Shown: positions 35,261-44,220 of the stretch, one piece after another | Numbering within the stretch: position 1 is the stretch's first letter | Layout: every line of letters begins with the position of its first letter | Source of the DNA: Parabacteroides sp900760525 | GTDB taxonomy: Bacteria > Bacteroidota > Bacteroidia > Bacteroidales > Tannerellaceae | Length of the DNA stretch: 64,000 bases | Assembly (NCBI RefSeq): GCF_049860805.1 | Contig: NZ_CP187555.1 | Location: 744,001-808,000 of the forward strand | Direction of reading: 5' to 3' | Notes under the pieces: model-generated | Database searches by the model: none | What the model saw: the letters and a program-made list of their open reading frames with translations, nothing else | Told to the model about the DNA's origin: nothing | Program-made: the position numbers and the translations under genes

Positions 35261-36967
35261 ATGCACAATCCACTACAAGTACTGAAGCACTACTGGGGTT
35301 ATGACGGGTTCCGGCCGGGACAGGCGGAAGTCATAGACAGTATTCTGTCCGGGCGTGATGCCTTGGCGCTTATGCCGACGGGAGGAGGAAAATCCATTAC
35401 TTTCCAGGTCCCTGCTCTGGCAAAGCCCGGTATTTGCCTTGTGATTAGTCCGCTTGTCGCTTTGATGAAGGACCAGGTGAAGAACCTGCAAAAGCGTGGG
35501 ATTCTGTCGGCGTTTATCAGTTCGGAAATGCCGCATTGGGAGATTTTGCAACAGCTGGATAATTGCATTCTGGGAGATTATAAGTTTCTTTATATTTCTC
35601 CCGAACGTATTTCCTCCGAAATGTTTCAGGAGAAGTTGAAGACATTGTCCCGTAAAGTGAATTTACTGGTTGTGGATGAAGCGCATTGTATCTCTCAATG
35701 GGGAAACGATTTCCGCAGGGATTACCGATTGATTGCGGATATCCGCGATGCCATACCTCATGTCCAGGTCATTGCCGTAACAGCTTCGGCAACGGCAGCC
35801 GTGGTAGCCGATATTTGCGAGCAACTTCACTTTCGCAAAGGATATCAGATATTCAAGACCTCTTTCGAGCGGAAAAACCTTTCTTTTGTAGTTCGGAAGA
35901 CGGATAATAAATTGAATGAGATTTGTCATATCTTATCTTCCGTACCCGGTTCCGCAGTGATCTATAGCCGTACCCGCAAAGGGGTGGAAGAATATGCCGG
36001 GAAGTTGCGGGCGGCAGGTATTTCGGCCGAATATTTCCATGCCGGCTTAGACCCGGCTCTGAAGACAGAACGGCAGACTAATTGGATAAAAGGATTTACG
36101 CGTGTGCTGGTTGCCACTAACGCATTCGGAATGGGGATCGATAAAGGCGATGTGCGGGTCGTTATCCATACGGAGTTTCCCGATTCGATGGAAGCCTATT
36201 ACCAGGAGGCGGGACGTGCCGGGCGTGACGGGAAACGGGCCTACGCCGTGGCTTTGTTGGCACCGCAGGATATAACGGATATAAAGAGGCGTCCTTCCAA
36301 TGCCTTTCCTACGATCGAATATATCAAACGGGTATACGAAGCATTGTGCAACCGTTTCCAGATTGCAGAAGGAGACGGGGAAGGCGTGTCTGTTTATCTG
36401 GACGAACCGGAATTTCTAAGAGACTGGCATTTTGATAAGGGCCGTTTGCGTGCTTCCCTTGAAATACTCTCTTTGTCGAACTATCTTAATTTTGAACCCT
36501 ATCCTAATTCACAGCCCTATCTGCGGTACGACCAGCCTCGTTGGACTATGGATCGTTTTCTGAACGACGATTCTCCTGCCGCCAAAATCGCCATTGAAAT
36601 CTTACGGAATTACGAAGGGCTCTTTTCTGCCGGAGTTTTTGTCAGTGTCGATATGCTGGCGAGAAGGACCGGGTTGGAACCGAGTCAGGTGGCGAAAGTC
36701 CTGGGCTATCTGCGGAATGTGGGTTTCTATTATGTACCTCGCCGGAAAGAACCCCGGATCACCTTTAAAATGATCCGTGTCCCTCTGGACCGCCTTGTCA
36801 TTACGACTGCATCCTATGAAAATCGTTTGGCTGCATTTAAAATGCGAATTGAAAAAGTGATAGAATATCTGGAGACGGCCGGTTGCCGCCAGGAGTTCAT
36901 TTCCGAATATTTCGGTATGGAAGGCTCACGGTGTGGGTGTTGCGATAACTGCTTGCGGAAAGAGTAA
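35261..36967 (+). CDS. RecQ-family ATP-dependent DNA helicase
   Basis: A 568-residue 3'-5' DNA helicase for repair and fork processing. Motifs: Q-like GYDGFRPGQAEVI, I (LMPTGGGKSITFQ), II as DEAH (LLVVDEAHCISQWGNDFR), III (VIAVTASAT), V (VLVATNAFGMGIDKGDVR) and VI (YYQEAGRAGRDG). The C-terminal half includes a zinc-binding-like tail, CGCCDNCL. It lacks an HRDC domain and is shorter than E. coli RecQ, like other short RecQ proteins in Bacteroidota. An upstream TTG would overlap the previous gene; ATG at 35261 is preferred because the RecQ homology begins directly after it. Confidence 0.9.
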   Translation: MHNPLQVLKHYWGYDGFRPGQAEVIDSILSGRDALALMPTGGGKSITFQVPALAKPGICLVISPLVALMKDQVKNLQKRGILSAFISSEMPHWEILQQLDNCILGDYKFLYISPERISSEMFQEKLKTLSRKVNLLVVDEAHCISQWGNDFRRDYRLIADIRDAIPHVQVIAVTASATAAVVADICEQLHFRKGYQIFKTSFERKNLSFVVRKTDNKLNEICHILSSVPGSAVIYSRTRKGVEEYAGKLRAAGISAEYFHAGLDPALKTERQTNWIKGFTRVLVATNAFGMGIDKGDVRVVIHTEFPDSMEAYYQEAGRAGRDGKRAYAVALLAPQDITDIKRRPSNAFPTIEYIKRVYEALCNRFQIAEGDGEGVSVYLDEPEFLRDWHFDKGRLRASLEILSLSNYLNFEPYPNSQPYLRYDQPRWTMDRFLNDDSPAAKIAIEILRNYEGLFSAGVFVSVDMLARRTGLEPSQVAKVLGYLRNVGFYYVPRRKEPRITFKMIRVPLDRLVITTASYENRLAAFKMRIEKVIEYLETAGCRQEFISEYFGMEGSRCGCCDNCLRKE

Positions 36968-37009
36968 AGATTTATGAGGAAAATAATGGGCTAAATTCGA
37001 TTATTCCAA

Positions 37010-37017
37010 TATCTTTG
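37010..37017 (+). promoter_or_regulatory. -7 promoter box of the acidic small protein gene
   Basis: TATCTTTG matches TAnnTTTG, 31 bases before the ATG at 37049. Confidence 0.65.
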
Positions 37018-37048
37018 TATCATATTATCAACCAAAAATTAAAAAGAT

Positions 37049-37375
37049 ATGAGTGAAAAAGACGATTTAATTTACGATGAAGACGATTCCGTAGCATTTA
37101 TCCAGAATTATCTTCCCCAGGAGTTGAAAGGGAAATTCAGCAATGACGATATTAATTACATTGTAGATCTGATTTATGAATTTTATGAGTCGAAGGGTTT
37201 TCTTGATGAGGATTCCGCCGACGATGCCGAAATTGATATTGATGAAGAAGAATTGATCGGGTATGTTGTAAAGAATGCGCAAAAAGACGGTGTGGGTAAG
37301 TTCGCACCCGAAGAGATTACTTTTATTGTACAGGGAGAACTTGAATATTGCGATTCCATCAACATGTTCGATTAA
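37049..37375 (+). CDS. Conserved small acidic protein of unknown function
   Basis: A 108-residue soluble, strongly acidic protein (DEDSADDAEIDIDEEELI) with two similar helical halves: SNDDINYIVDLIYEFYESKG and APEEITFIVQGELEYCDSIN. The duplicated layout suggests a fold made of two repeats. Proteins of this kind are seen across Bacteroidales, but no function is recognised. It has its own promoter. The downstream OmpA-like gene is 45 bases away with no clear terminator, so they may be co-transcribed. Confidence 0.8.
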   Translation: MSEKDDLIYDEDDSVAFIQNYLPQELKGKFSNDDINYIVDLIYEFYESKGFLDEDSADDAEIDIDEEELIGYVVKNAQKDGVGKFAPEEITFIVQGELEYCDSINMFD

Positions 37376-37420
37376 TAGACTGTTGTATAGTTACAATAAA
37401 GTTTATAAAAGAATAAGAAG

Positions 37421-38101
37421 ATGAGAAATTTTAAGTTGTTATCAGTTTTACTGCTTTGTATGGCAGTTGTTTTTACGAGTTGTGGAACATGGAACAATAC
37501 CGCTAAAGGTACAGCTATCGGAGTCGGCGGAGGTGCGGCAGTAGGTGCCGGAGTCGGTGCTCTGGCTGGTAATACTGCGTTAGGTTCGATAATCGGTGCT
37601 GCGGTAGGTGGTACTGCCGGTGCTCTGATCGGTAAGAAGATGGATAAACAGAAGAAAGAACTGGAAGCTACGTTGCCGGAAGAAACGACTGTCGAAACCA
37701 TCAATAACGGCGAGGCACTGAAGGTTACATTTGATTCGGGCATCTTGTTTGCAACCAATTCAAGCACTTTGAGCGATGCTTCCAAGAGCGCTTTGCGTAA
37801 TTTTGCGAACAGCCTGAAAGCCAATCCCGATACGGATATCAAGATTGTCGGATATACGGACAATACGGGTAAAGTCGATTATAACCAGACATTATCCGAA
37901 AAGCGTGCAAAGAGTGTATATGACTATCTGATGTTGCAGGGTGTAAGCAGCGATCGTATGGTTTTTGAAGGCAAAGGCGTTCATGATCCGATAGCCTCTA
38001 ACGATACCCCGGAAGGACGTGCTCTGAATCGCCGTGTCGAAATAATCATCCTGGCTAACCAGAAAATGATCCAGGAGGCACAGCAGGGAACATTGCGTTA
38101 A
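37421..38101 (+). CDS. OmpA-family lipoprotein with glycine zipper
   Basis: A 226-residue outer-membrane lipoprotein: lipobox VFTSC, then a long glycine-zipper region (IGVGGGAAVGAGVGALAGN; IIGAAVGGTAGALIGKKM) and a C-terminal OmpA/Pal peptidoglycan-binding domain (FDSGILFATNSSTLSDASKSAL; VGYTDNTGKVDYNQTLSEKRAKSVYDYL; LNRRVEIII). It would tether the outer membrane to peptidoglycan. Architecture matches the YiaD-type lipoproteins. A strong terminator follows. Confidence 0.9.
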   Translation: MRNFKLLSVLLLCMAVVFTSCGTWNNTAKGTAIGVGGGAAVGAGVGALAGNTALGSIIGAAVGGTAGALIGKKMDKQKKELEATLPEETTVETINNGEALKVTFDSGILFATNSSTLSDASKSALRNFANSLKANPDTDIKIVGYTDNTGKVDYNQTLSEKRAKSVYDYLMLQGVSSDRMVFEGKGVHDPIASNDTPEGRALNRRVEIIILANQKMIQEAQQGTLR

Positions 38102-38124
38102 TAAGCAGTAAATTTGAATTTATA

Positions 38125-38161
38125 AAAGGGATGTCCGGTTTTCAGGCATCCCTTTATTTTT
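38125..38161 (+). terminator. Terminator of the OmpA-lipoprotein gene
   Basis: AAAGGGATG (38125-38133) pairs with CATCCCTTT (38147-38155), followed by ATTTTT. Confidence 0.85.
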
Positions 38162-38210
38162 AAGATTGTATTATTATTAAGTTTTGTTGCTTTTTCTATC
38201 ATAATATCTC

Positions 38211-38218
38211 TATCTTTG
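38211..38218 (+). promoter_or_regulatory. -7 promoter box of the 38339 gene
   Basis: TATCTTTG matches TAnnTTTG. The leader to the ATG is about 115 bases. Confidence 0.6.
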
Positions 38219-38338
38219 TTTGTCACTTGAATATAATTCTTGATAAACAATATTTATCGTTATAAAATTACCCTGTATATGATTTGTCATATTCCCGGTG
38301 ATGCTTTGTACAATTGTTAAACCATAAATAATAAGAGT

Positions 38339-40024
38339 ATGAATAAATTTTTACACATTGGAGCAAGATATAAGATGAATGTCTTATTTGTATTGACAGG
38401 GTTGCTGGTTTCATCGGCAGATGTAGTGGGAAGTACCGGATTAATTTCGTCGGAGGCCAGCGATGCTACCTTGAAATCCCTTTCCTACAAAATAGGGGAA
38501 GATGGCCATAGTGTACCGATCAATAATTTTAAGCCGGATATTTATAACTACGAAGTTCCTTATGAAAGTAATGAAGATGCAATCAGCCAGGGAAGGCCTC
38601 CTGTTTATACTGATGCACAAATGGATATGTATAGGATTTATCCGGTTCCCGAAGCGAATGATCCGGATGCAACGATGACTGTTGTGGATGTTCCCTTTAA
38701 GCAAGGCGGTTTGGCTAAGGTACAGGTGACATCGGCAGATAAGACAAAAATAAATACTTATACCTTCTTTTTGGTCAGCCGGATGGATGCCGGTAAAAAA
38801 TATTATGTGGTTTCCGAATTGGAGCATTTGACTTTAGAGGCCGATTCGTCTAAAGTTAGCAGAGATGGTCAGTTTGTAGGTAAATTAGTACCGGAAAGCG
38901 GGTACGAACTGCCTCAAAATATCACAATCGAATATGGAAGTGATGTTCAGAAGGTTTCTGGCAACCTTTATTCTTCTGTAACAGGTGAAATAAATCTGAA
39001 AGCATCTTGGCATATGCTGATTCGTGCGAAAGGAGTGAAGGCGTCGGATTTCTTTGTTGCCGACCATGTGAAATACCAGATAACAAGTTCGGAAAATATA
39101 GCTGTTGTAGGTACGGATGTCGAAGACAATGCCACCTGGACCGTAACGGATTGTATCATTCCTGCGACTGTTTCGAAGGATGGTAAAAATTATCAGGTAA
39201 CGGAACTTGGTGAAGAAGCATTTATCGGATGCAAAAAACTGAAATCTATCACATTGCCTGCTGGTTTGACTACAATCGGAGAACGTTGTTTTGCCGGATG
39301 TGTCAGTACGTTGACGGAAATACATTGCCTGAATCCAGTTCCTGCTGCTTTCCCTCAGTTGTTCTTCCATGATACAATGGAGGAATTGAATAATTCTTCA
39401 CCGGTGTACGACTGTGTCCTATATGTTCCTGCAGGTTCTAAAGCACAATATGCCCAGGCAGAAGGGTGGAAAAACTTTGGTGGAATATTAGAAGACGGGG
39501 AAATAATAGAACCGGTTGTTGGTGAAACAACCGATAGCACAATGACTATAACTTGCAATGCATTTGAGCAGGCAACCGGTTATATTGTAAAGGTGTACGA
39601 GGATGCGGCAAAGACCCGATTGAAAGATGAATATCAGTTTGATGCCGATGGCAAACTCCGTTCGTCTTCTTTCTCCTTTACAATCAAAGGATTGTCAGCC
39701 GGACAAACCTACTATATTGAAACAATGGCTGTCCGGGAGGGATATTATCCAACTCCGATTATTATTTCACAAAATACGATCGAAGCCAAAACAACCGGCA
39801 CGGCGACCGCTAATGAGGGTGTGACGGCCGATAAACCGATTGTTTGCGTACAAGGTGGCGAGGTGGTGGTTCGTTCATCCGGTGAGATTTCTGTTCGTAT
39901 CTATGACCTCTCCGGACAAAGTATTGTCGCCGGCAAGGTTACCGGATATGGTTCTTTCCAACTTACAAAAGGCATGTATATCGTGGTGGCAGGTGATGAA
40001 AGTTATAAGGTTGTAATACGATAA
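38339..40024 (+). CDS. Exported protein with BspA-type leucine-rich repeat and C-terminal sorting-like domain
   Basis: A 561-residue secreted protein. The signal peptide is near 12-30 (NVLFVLTGLLVSSADVVG). N-terminal beta domains include the motif LKSLSYKIGEDG and a cadherin-like pattern. A short BspA/Treponema-type leucine-rich repeat follows (VTELGEEAFIGCKKLKSITLP; LTTIGERCFAGC), then YVPAGSKAQYAQAEGWKNFG. After an Fn3-like region (IVKVYEDAAKTRL; LSAGQTYYIETMAVREG) comes a C-terminal domain (EISVRIYDLSGQSIVAGKV; KGMYIVVAGDESYKVVIR). This last part resembles DUF6383 or a type A T9SS signal. Surface exposure is likely; the target is unknown. Confidence 0.75.
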   Translation: MNKFLHIGARYKMNVLFVLTGLLVSSADVVGSTGLISSEASDATLKSLSYKIGEDGHSVPINNFKPDIYNYEVPYESNEDAISQGRPPVYTDAQMDMYRIYPVPEANDPDATMTVVDVPFKQGGLAKVQVTSADKTKINTYTFFLVSRMDAGKKYYVVSELEHLTLEADSSKVSRDGQFVGKLVPESGYELPQNITIEYGSDVQKVSGNLYSSVTGEINLKASWHMLIRAKGVKASDFFVADHVKYQITSSENIAVVGTDVEDNATWTVTDCIIPATVSKDGKNYQVTELGEEAFIGCKKLKSITLPAGLTTIGERCFAGCVSTLTEIHCLNPVPAAFPQLFFHDTMEELNNSSPVYDCVLYVPAGSKAQYAQAEGWKNFGGILEDGEIIEPVVGETTDSTMTITCNAFEQATGYIVKVYEDAAKTRLKDEYQFDADGKLRSSSFSFTIKGLSAGQTYYIETMAVREGYYPTPIIISQNTIEAKTTGTATANEGVTADKPIVCVQGGEVVVRSSGEISVRIYDLSGQSIVAGKVTGYGSFQLTKGMYIVVAGDESYKVVIR

Positions 40025-40052
40025 GATCGGCTGCAAACCCTATTATATAAAT

Positions 40053-40099
40053 AAGGAGAGTATATCGAAACTCGTTTTTGGTATACTCTCCTTTTTTAT
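40053..40099 (+). terminator. Terminator of the 38339 gene
   Basis: AAGGAGAGTATA (40053-40064) pairs with TATACTCTCCTT (40082-40093), followed by further T residues. Confidence 0.85.
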
Positions 40100-40303
40100 A
40101 GGGATGGGCAAACGGCTATTTGGAACATATAGAGAGAAGGACTACTTTAACAGTCGTTTATAACCGTTCCAAAATCTTCAGGCAAGTTAATTAACACTCT
40201 TGAAAAGGGAGAATGCAAACCTTTTTTAGTTCATGTTGTTTAAATAGTAACTTATATATAAGTGCACAAATAATAGTATAAACTGTTTTAAACGTTGAAT
40301 GAG

Positions 40304-40957
40304 ATGAAAAAGATTCTTCCTTTTTTCTTATTGGTTCTTTTGCTGGCGTCTTGCCAGAAGGACCCGGACATGTCAAAACTAAGCGATGATTTCGTAGTAT
40401 TCACAGATTATGATAAGGATGCGAACTTCGAATCGTTTACGACTTTCTATGTTCCTGATAGTGTTATGTTAATTGGTAATAATAAAGATCCGGAGTTCTG
40501 GGATGCTCCTGATGCCGGACAAATTATATCTACATTGACAAATGCTATGGAAGGGCGTGGTTATACGAAAGCTGACAGCAAAGCCGATGCCGAACTCGGT
40601 CTTCAGGTTTCTTTTGTTAAGAATGTGAACTATTTCACCAACTATCATGACAATCCTTACTGGTGGTGGGGGTATCCGGGATATAACTGGTGGTATGGTT
40701 ACTGGGGCAACTGGACTGGCGCATGGAATGGATGGTATTATCCGTATCAGGTTGTTTACAGCTATAGCGTAGGTTCTTTGTTGGTTGAATTGGTCAATCT
40801 GAAAGCTCCGCTGCCAAAGTCGACAGATGCTAAACTTCCGGTTCTCTGGACTGGCTACATGACTGGCTTACTGTCCGGTTCCGACAAAGTGAATGTCGAA
40901 CTTTCCACTCGTGCTATCGAGCAGGCTTTTGTACAGTCACCGTACTTGAAAAAATAA
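40304..40957 (+). CDS. DUF4136-type lipoprotein with an extreme Trp/Tyr/Gly-rich segment
   Basis: A 217-residue lipoprotein (lipobox LLASC) of the DUF4136 type: FVVFTDYDKDANFESFTTFYVPD and ADAELGLQVSFVKN are typical, as is a late GYMTGLL. Residues about 117-148 contain nine tryptophans and many tyrosines and glycines, an inserted loop unlike the rest of the family core. The ATG at 40304 is chosen because a TTG nine bases upstream would be unusual. A barrel gene follows after 33 bases, indicating an operon. Function unknown. Confidence 0.82.
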   Translation: MKKILPFFLLVLLLASCQKDPDMSKLSDDFVVFTDYDKDANFESFTTFYVPDSVMLIGNNKDPEFWDAPDAGQIISTLTNAMEGRGYTKADSKADAELGLQVSFVKNVNYFTNYHDNPYWWWGYPGYNWWYGYWGNWTGAWNGWYYPYQVVYSYSVGSLLVELVNLKAPLPKSTDAKLPVLWTGYMTGLLSGSDKVNVELSTRAIEQAFVQSPYLKK

Positions 40958-40990
40958 TTAAACGCGAATTAAAAGATAAATTTGAGTCTT

Positions 40991-41620
40991 ATGAAAAAGA
41001 TATATAAATCAATAAAATTAATCGCTTTACTTGTTGCCTGTTTAGCGATACCTTCTCTGGCCGGTGCCCAGGTTGTAAAGAACATGTATTTTAATGTTGA
41101 CTGGCAGATCAACTCTCCGTTCAGTCAGGATTTCTCTGATAAGACAAGTGGTTGGGGTGCACATGCAGAAGCTGGTTATTATGTAATTCCTAATTTCTCA
41201 GTAGGTGCATTTATTTCTTATCACACCAACAATAAGTATATCGATCGTCAGACATTGCCGGTAGGTTCAACATCTGCCATCACTTCCGATCAGCAGCACT
41301 CTATCTTCCAGTTGCCTTTTGGTGCAGCTTTCCGTTATAACGTAGCTCCCGAAAGTCAGTTCCAGCCTTATGCCGGCTTACAGATGGGTGCAAACTACAG
41401 TGAGATGTCGACTTATATGAATGTTTTAAAGGTTTACGACCGTAACTGGGGCTTTTATGTATCTCCCGAAATCGGTATGAATATGTATTTTACACCTCAG
41501 AAGCAGATCGGTTTACATATCGCTGCCTACTATAATTATGCAACCAATAAAGGTGATGTCCTGACTTATTCGATCGATGGCTTGAATAACTGGGGTATCC
41601 GTTTAGGTCTTGCATTCTAA
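40991..41620 (+). CDS. Small outer-membrane beta-barrel protein
   Basis: A 209-residue protein with a signal peptide ending in LAGAQ, then alternating strands with aromatic girdles (WGAHAEAGYYVIPNFSVGAFISY; LPFGAAFRYNV; FYVSPEIGMNMYF) and a terminal strand ending in phenylalanine (NWGIRLGLAF). This matches small eight-stranded OmpX/OmpW-like barrels. It is 33 bases downstream of the DUF4136 lipoprotein and ends at a strong terminator. ATG at 40991 is used rather than the TTG at 40982. Confidence 0.85.
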   Translation: MKKIYKSIKLIALLVACLAIPSLAGAQVVKNMYFNVDWQINSPFSQDFSDKTSGWGAHAEAGYYVIPNFSVGAFISYHTNNKYIDRQTLPVGSTSAITSDQQHSIFQLPFGAAFRYNVAPESQFQPYAGLQMGANYSEMSTYMNVLKVYDRNWGFYVSPEIGMNMYFTPQKQIGLHIAAYYNYATNKGDVLTYSIDGLNNWGIRLGLAF

Positions 41621-41662
41621 TGCGAAGTTTGTTCTTTTAAGTGTTTTATGTAGTTTATGGGG

Positions 41663-41699
41663 AACGGGAGGTTGTCGTAATGACGCCTCCCGTTTTTTT
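41663..41699. terminator. Terminator between convergent envelope genes
   Basis: AACGGGAGG (41663-41671) pairs with CCTCCCGTT (41686-41694), followed by a run of T. The minus-strand gene at 41703 converges on it. Confidence 0.85.
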
Positions 41700-41702
41700 G
41701 TT

Positions 41703-42344
41703 TTATAGGATCTGAAGTTTGAGGCCGAACGAAAGACTCAGATAGTCTTTGGGTTTCAGATAACTGTTTCCGATCTTGTTTATCAGATACAGGTCGCAGG
41801 TACTGAGCTCGTAAAAGAAAGAGATGGATTTATGCCAGCTCTTTTTTGTATCCAGCTTCAATGTGAATCGCTCTCCGACAAAAACGTGGGTGCGGATGCG
41901 TGTGGAGAACCAGTAATAACCTTGCGGATATTTATCAGGTTGCTTACCCCAGAAGTCACGGTCTAAAAGGGTATTGACATAGACACCACAGGCGAGAGGT
42001 TCGAAGGAGAACTTTTCGGCAATATGGATGTTCCAGGGATAGTAATTTTGTTTGAGCGTAAGTGCCGCCATGGCATGACGGTCCGAATTTCGGGGGATTA
42101 TTCCGAGGTAGACATCTGTTTCCCAGTGGTTGCGGTAATAATTCCAGCCTGTTCCGAGTGAAAGCATACCCATTGACCCCGCAAACTGGAATTTGGTATA
42201 ACGGGGAATGAGCTTTTCCCATCTGGATATATATTTTTCCACACGTTTCTTATATCGTGCCTCTTCTATGTTTTCCTCCTGTGCCTGTAAAGCGCCGGCA
42301 AGGGAAAGAAATACGATCATCCATTTAAAAATAGATAACTTCAT
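41703..42344 (-). CDS. Exported outer-membrane-type protein
   Basis: A 213-residue protein with signal peptide SLAGALQAQ. The mature part is a series of amphipathic strands (FQFAGSMGMLSLGTGWNYY; WETDVYLGIIP; FTLKLDTKKSWHKSISFFYELS) ending in YLSLSFGLKLQIL, typical of an outer-membrane barrel without a recognised function. Its start overlaps the end of the metallophosphoesterase gene by 20 bases, so the two are translationally linked. Confidence 0.7.
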   Translation of the reverse strand: MKLSIFKWMIVFLSLAGALQAQEENIEEARYKKRVEKYISRWEKLIPRYTKFQFAGSMGMLSLGTGWNYYRNHWETDVYLGIIPRNSDRHAMAALTLKQNYYPWNIHIAEKFSFEPLACGVYVNTLLDRDFWGKQPDKYPQGYYWFSTRIRTHVFVGERFTLKLDTKKSWHKSISFFYELSTCDLYLINKIGNSYLKPKDYLSLSFGLKLQIL

Positions 42345-43131
42345 ACGTGTAGCTGTCTGGGGTTAGGGTGAATAATATGTAGTTGCGTTTGGCTATATTG
42401 CTACAGCCATAGTAAATGATCCCATCGTCAAACAGGTCTTCCACTTGCAACTGATGGTTATGTGCATTCAGGCAGAAGAGCAAAGAGGGGAATTCCCGGA
42501 TGTATAACTGGAATACATCTTTCACGTTGTTATCGAATTGTTCGCTTCCGGGGCGTGCGTGCATGGCGACGACCGTACGGTTGTAATGGCGGGTGCTGTC
42601 TTGTAGTTCTTCTTTCAGGAAGCCGAAGTCGGGGACAGGATGGGAGTAGTCGTATTCGATTGCATTGGTGTTGAGGCAAACGAATTTGACATCCCGCACG
42701 ATAAAGGTAAAGTTCTCTTCACCGAACAGTTTGTTGAAAACCTGGTCGCCATTGCCGATCACGTCATGATTCCCGATCAATCCGAGATATGGAATATCGA
42801 GCTTCGACAGGATATCGACTGTCCATTCGTACTCTTTCTTCATTCCGAATTCGGTGTAGTCTCCTCCGTGGATGATGAAATCGATACTGTCTTTTTTAGC
42901 ATTGATATGCTTTACGAAATCTTCCGTCTCGTCGTAACTGCGTTGCGTATCGCCCATCAGGACGAAGCGGATCGTGTCTTTATCTTTTGTGGCAGCCTCG
43001 ATTAGAGGGATGTTGCGACCGTTGATGTCACGTTCGGATATGGTAAGCCGACCGTCATACGGATGATAGTCGATAAGGTCGCATGCAGATAAGAGTATGC
43101 ACAGAAAGAATGGTAGAGTTTGTTTATACAT
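42325..43131 (-). CDS. Exported calcineurin-like metallophosphoesterase lipoprotein
   Basis: A 268-residue lipoprotein (lipobox LLSAC) with the two-metal phosphoesterase motifs in order: FVLMGDTQRSYDE, IIHGGDYTEFG, LIGNHDVIGNG, VAMHARPG and LNAHNHQLQ. It acts outside the inner membrane on an unknown phosphoester. It lies directly downstream of the inositol-lipid cluster on the same strand but has its own promoter box (43154-43161) and is separated by a large hairpin. A link to inositol-lipid or phosphate metabolism is inference. Confidence 0.87.
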   Translation of the reverse strand: MYKQTLPFFLCILLSACDLIDYHPYDGRLTISERDINGRNIPLIEAATKDKDTIRFVLMGDTQRSYDETEDFVKHINAKKDSIDFIIHGGDYTEFGMKKEYEWTVDILSKLDIPYLGLIGNHDVIGNGDQVFNKLFGEENFTFIVRDVKFVCLNTNAIEYDYSHPVPDFGFLKEELQDSTRHYNRTVVAMHARPGSEQFDNNVKDVFQLYIREFPSLLFCLNAHNHQLQVEDLFDDGIIYYGCSNIAKRNYILFTLTPDSYTYEVIYF

Positions 43132-43153
43132 TATGTCCTAACTTTTGTAGTGG

Positions 43154-43161
43154 CAAAGTTA
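43154..43161 (-). promoter_or_regulatory. -7 promoter box of the metallophosphoesterase gene
   Basis: The minus strand reads TAACTTTG, matching TAnnTTTG; a TTTG lies 16 bases further upstream as a possible -33 element. Confidence 0.6.
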
Positions 43162-43199
43162 AGATGTCATGCTACTACAAAAAAGGTCAGGATGTAATG

Positions 43200-43289
43200 A
43201 ATAATGTGCCAATTGAGCAATATGTCAATGTGCCAATGATAGGTTTCTTGTATTGGCACATTGGTATATTGCTCGACTGGCACATTATT
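43200..43289. repeat. Long imperfect hairpin at the end of the inositol-lipid operon
   Basis: The arms at 43200-43237 and 43252-43289 are 38 bases long with a few mismatches, around a 14-base loop. Each arm carries AATGTGCCA-type cores about 24 bases apart. The right arm covers the stop codon of the PAP2 gene. It may act as terminator and belongs by layout to the palindromic arrays. Confidence 0.85.
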
Positions 43290-44220
43290 TAATGTAATTG
43301 TAATACCTGTTAAAAAAGTTTTTGAACCAGCCAGTCTTCATCAGCCCCTTTTCGAAGATCAGAATACCTAAGAGGGCGCAACAGATTCCTAATGTTACAT
43401 CTATAATATAGTGATGCGACGTATAAACGGCTGTTCCCCAAATTCCCAGCATAATGACGGCGAACAGGACAATCACAAATTTATTACATTTATTGATAAC
43501 CGCATAGCATAGCGCAACAACCATATATGCGGCATGTAATGACGGAACTGCCGCGAATACATTCGCGTTGCGGCCATAGATGGAGTCGAAGATCGAAAGT
43601 CCTGTCAATGCATCGAACCTGCCGAGGCCGGCAACATTACCGGGCGTGTTGAGGATAGGTTCGAAACCATAGTTGATTGCATACCAAGGTGGTGCTGCCG
43701 GATGGATATAATATCCGGCAAAGCCGATCAGGTTCACGAAAAGGAATACCATCGAATAACGGAGGTACAAATTACGATCTCCTTTCAGGTAAAGCCACAG
43801 TCCGAAAGCGATTGGAACCGGAACCCAGCAAAGATAAAATATGCCTGCAAAAAAGTCTGCTATCTGGCAATTGTGTATCGCGAAATACTCGCAAGGAATC
43901 AGGATGTTCCCGCTATCGTTTATGCCGAACAAGCTTTTCTCGAGATTATACAGGCTTTCCACATCGATCGGGTTCGCCTCGTAGTTCGGGAAAACGCGCA
44001 TCCAGTCGTAGGAAATGCCAAAGAGTGCGAAAGGCAACAAGGCTACAGCCAGTTTACGGGTTGTCTTGCTGGCGAAGAAGAGAATCAGATAGAGGCCGAC
44101 CATGAATACATGCTCCGGGCGCAATCCGATACATACGGCTGTCAGTAAAAGAAACAGGGTTGTCAGAACGATGACGGTTCCTGTCTCTTTCTTTGACGCG
44201 AATACAATATTATCTTTCAT
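43285..44220 (-). CDS. PAP2-family enzyme, putative inositol-phosphoryl-ceramide synthase
   Basis: A 311-residue integral membrane protein with several transmembrane segments. The PAP2 motifs are PSLH (AAVPSLHAAYMV) and the later histidine and aspartate of YTSHHYIIDVTLG. In the inositol-lipid cluster of Bacteroides thetaiotaomicron (BT_1522-BT_1526) the enzyme at this position moves phosphoinositol to dihydroceramide. The gene order here matches, so the same role is likely. It overlaps the phosphatidyltransferase gene by four bases and ends inside the large hairpin. Confidence 0.85.
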   Translation of the reverse strand: MKDNIVFASKKETGTVIVLTTLFLLLTAVCIGLRPEHVFMVGLYLILFFASKTTRKLAVALLPFALFGISYDWMRVFPNYEANPIDVESLYNLEKSLFGINDSGNILIPCEYFAIHNCQIADFFAGIFYLCWVPVPIAFGLWLYLKGDRNLYLRYSMVFLFVNLIGFAGYYIHPAAPPWYAINYGFEPILNTPGNVAGLGRFDALTGLSIFDSIYGRNANVFAAVPSLHAAYMVVALCYAVINKCNKFVIVLFAVIMLGIWGTAVYTSHHYIIDVTLGICCALLGILIFEKGLMKTGWFKNFFNRYYNYIK

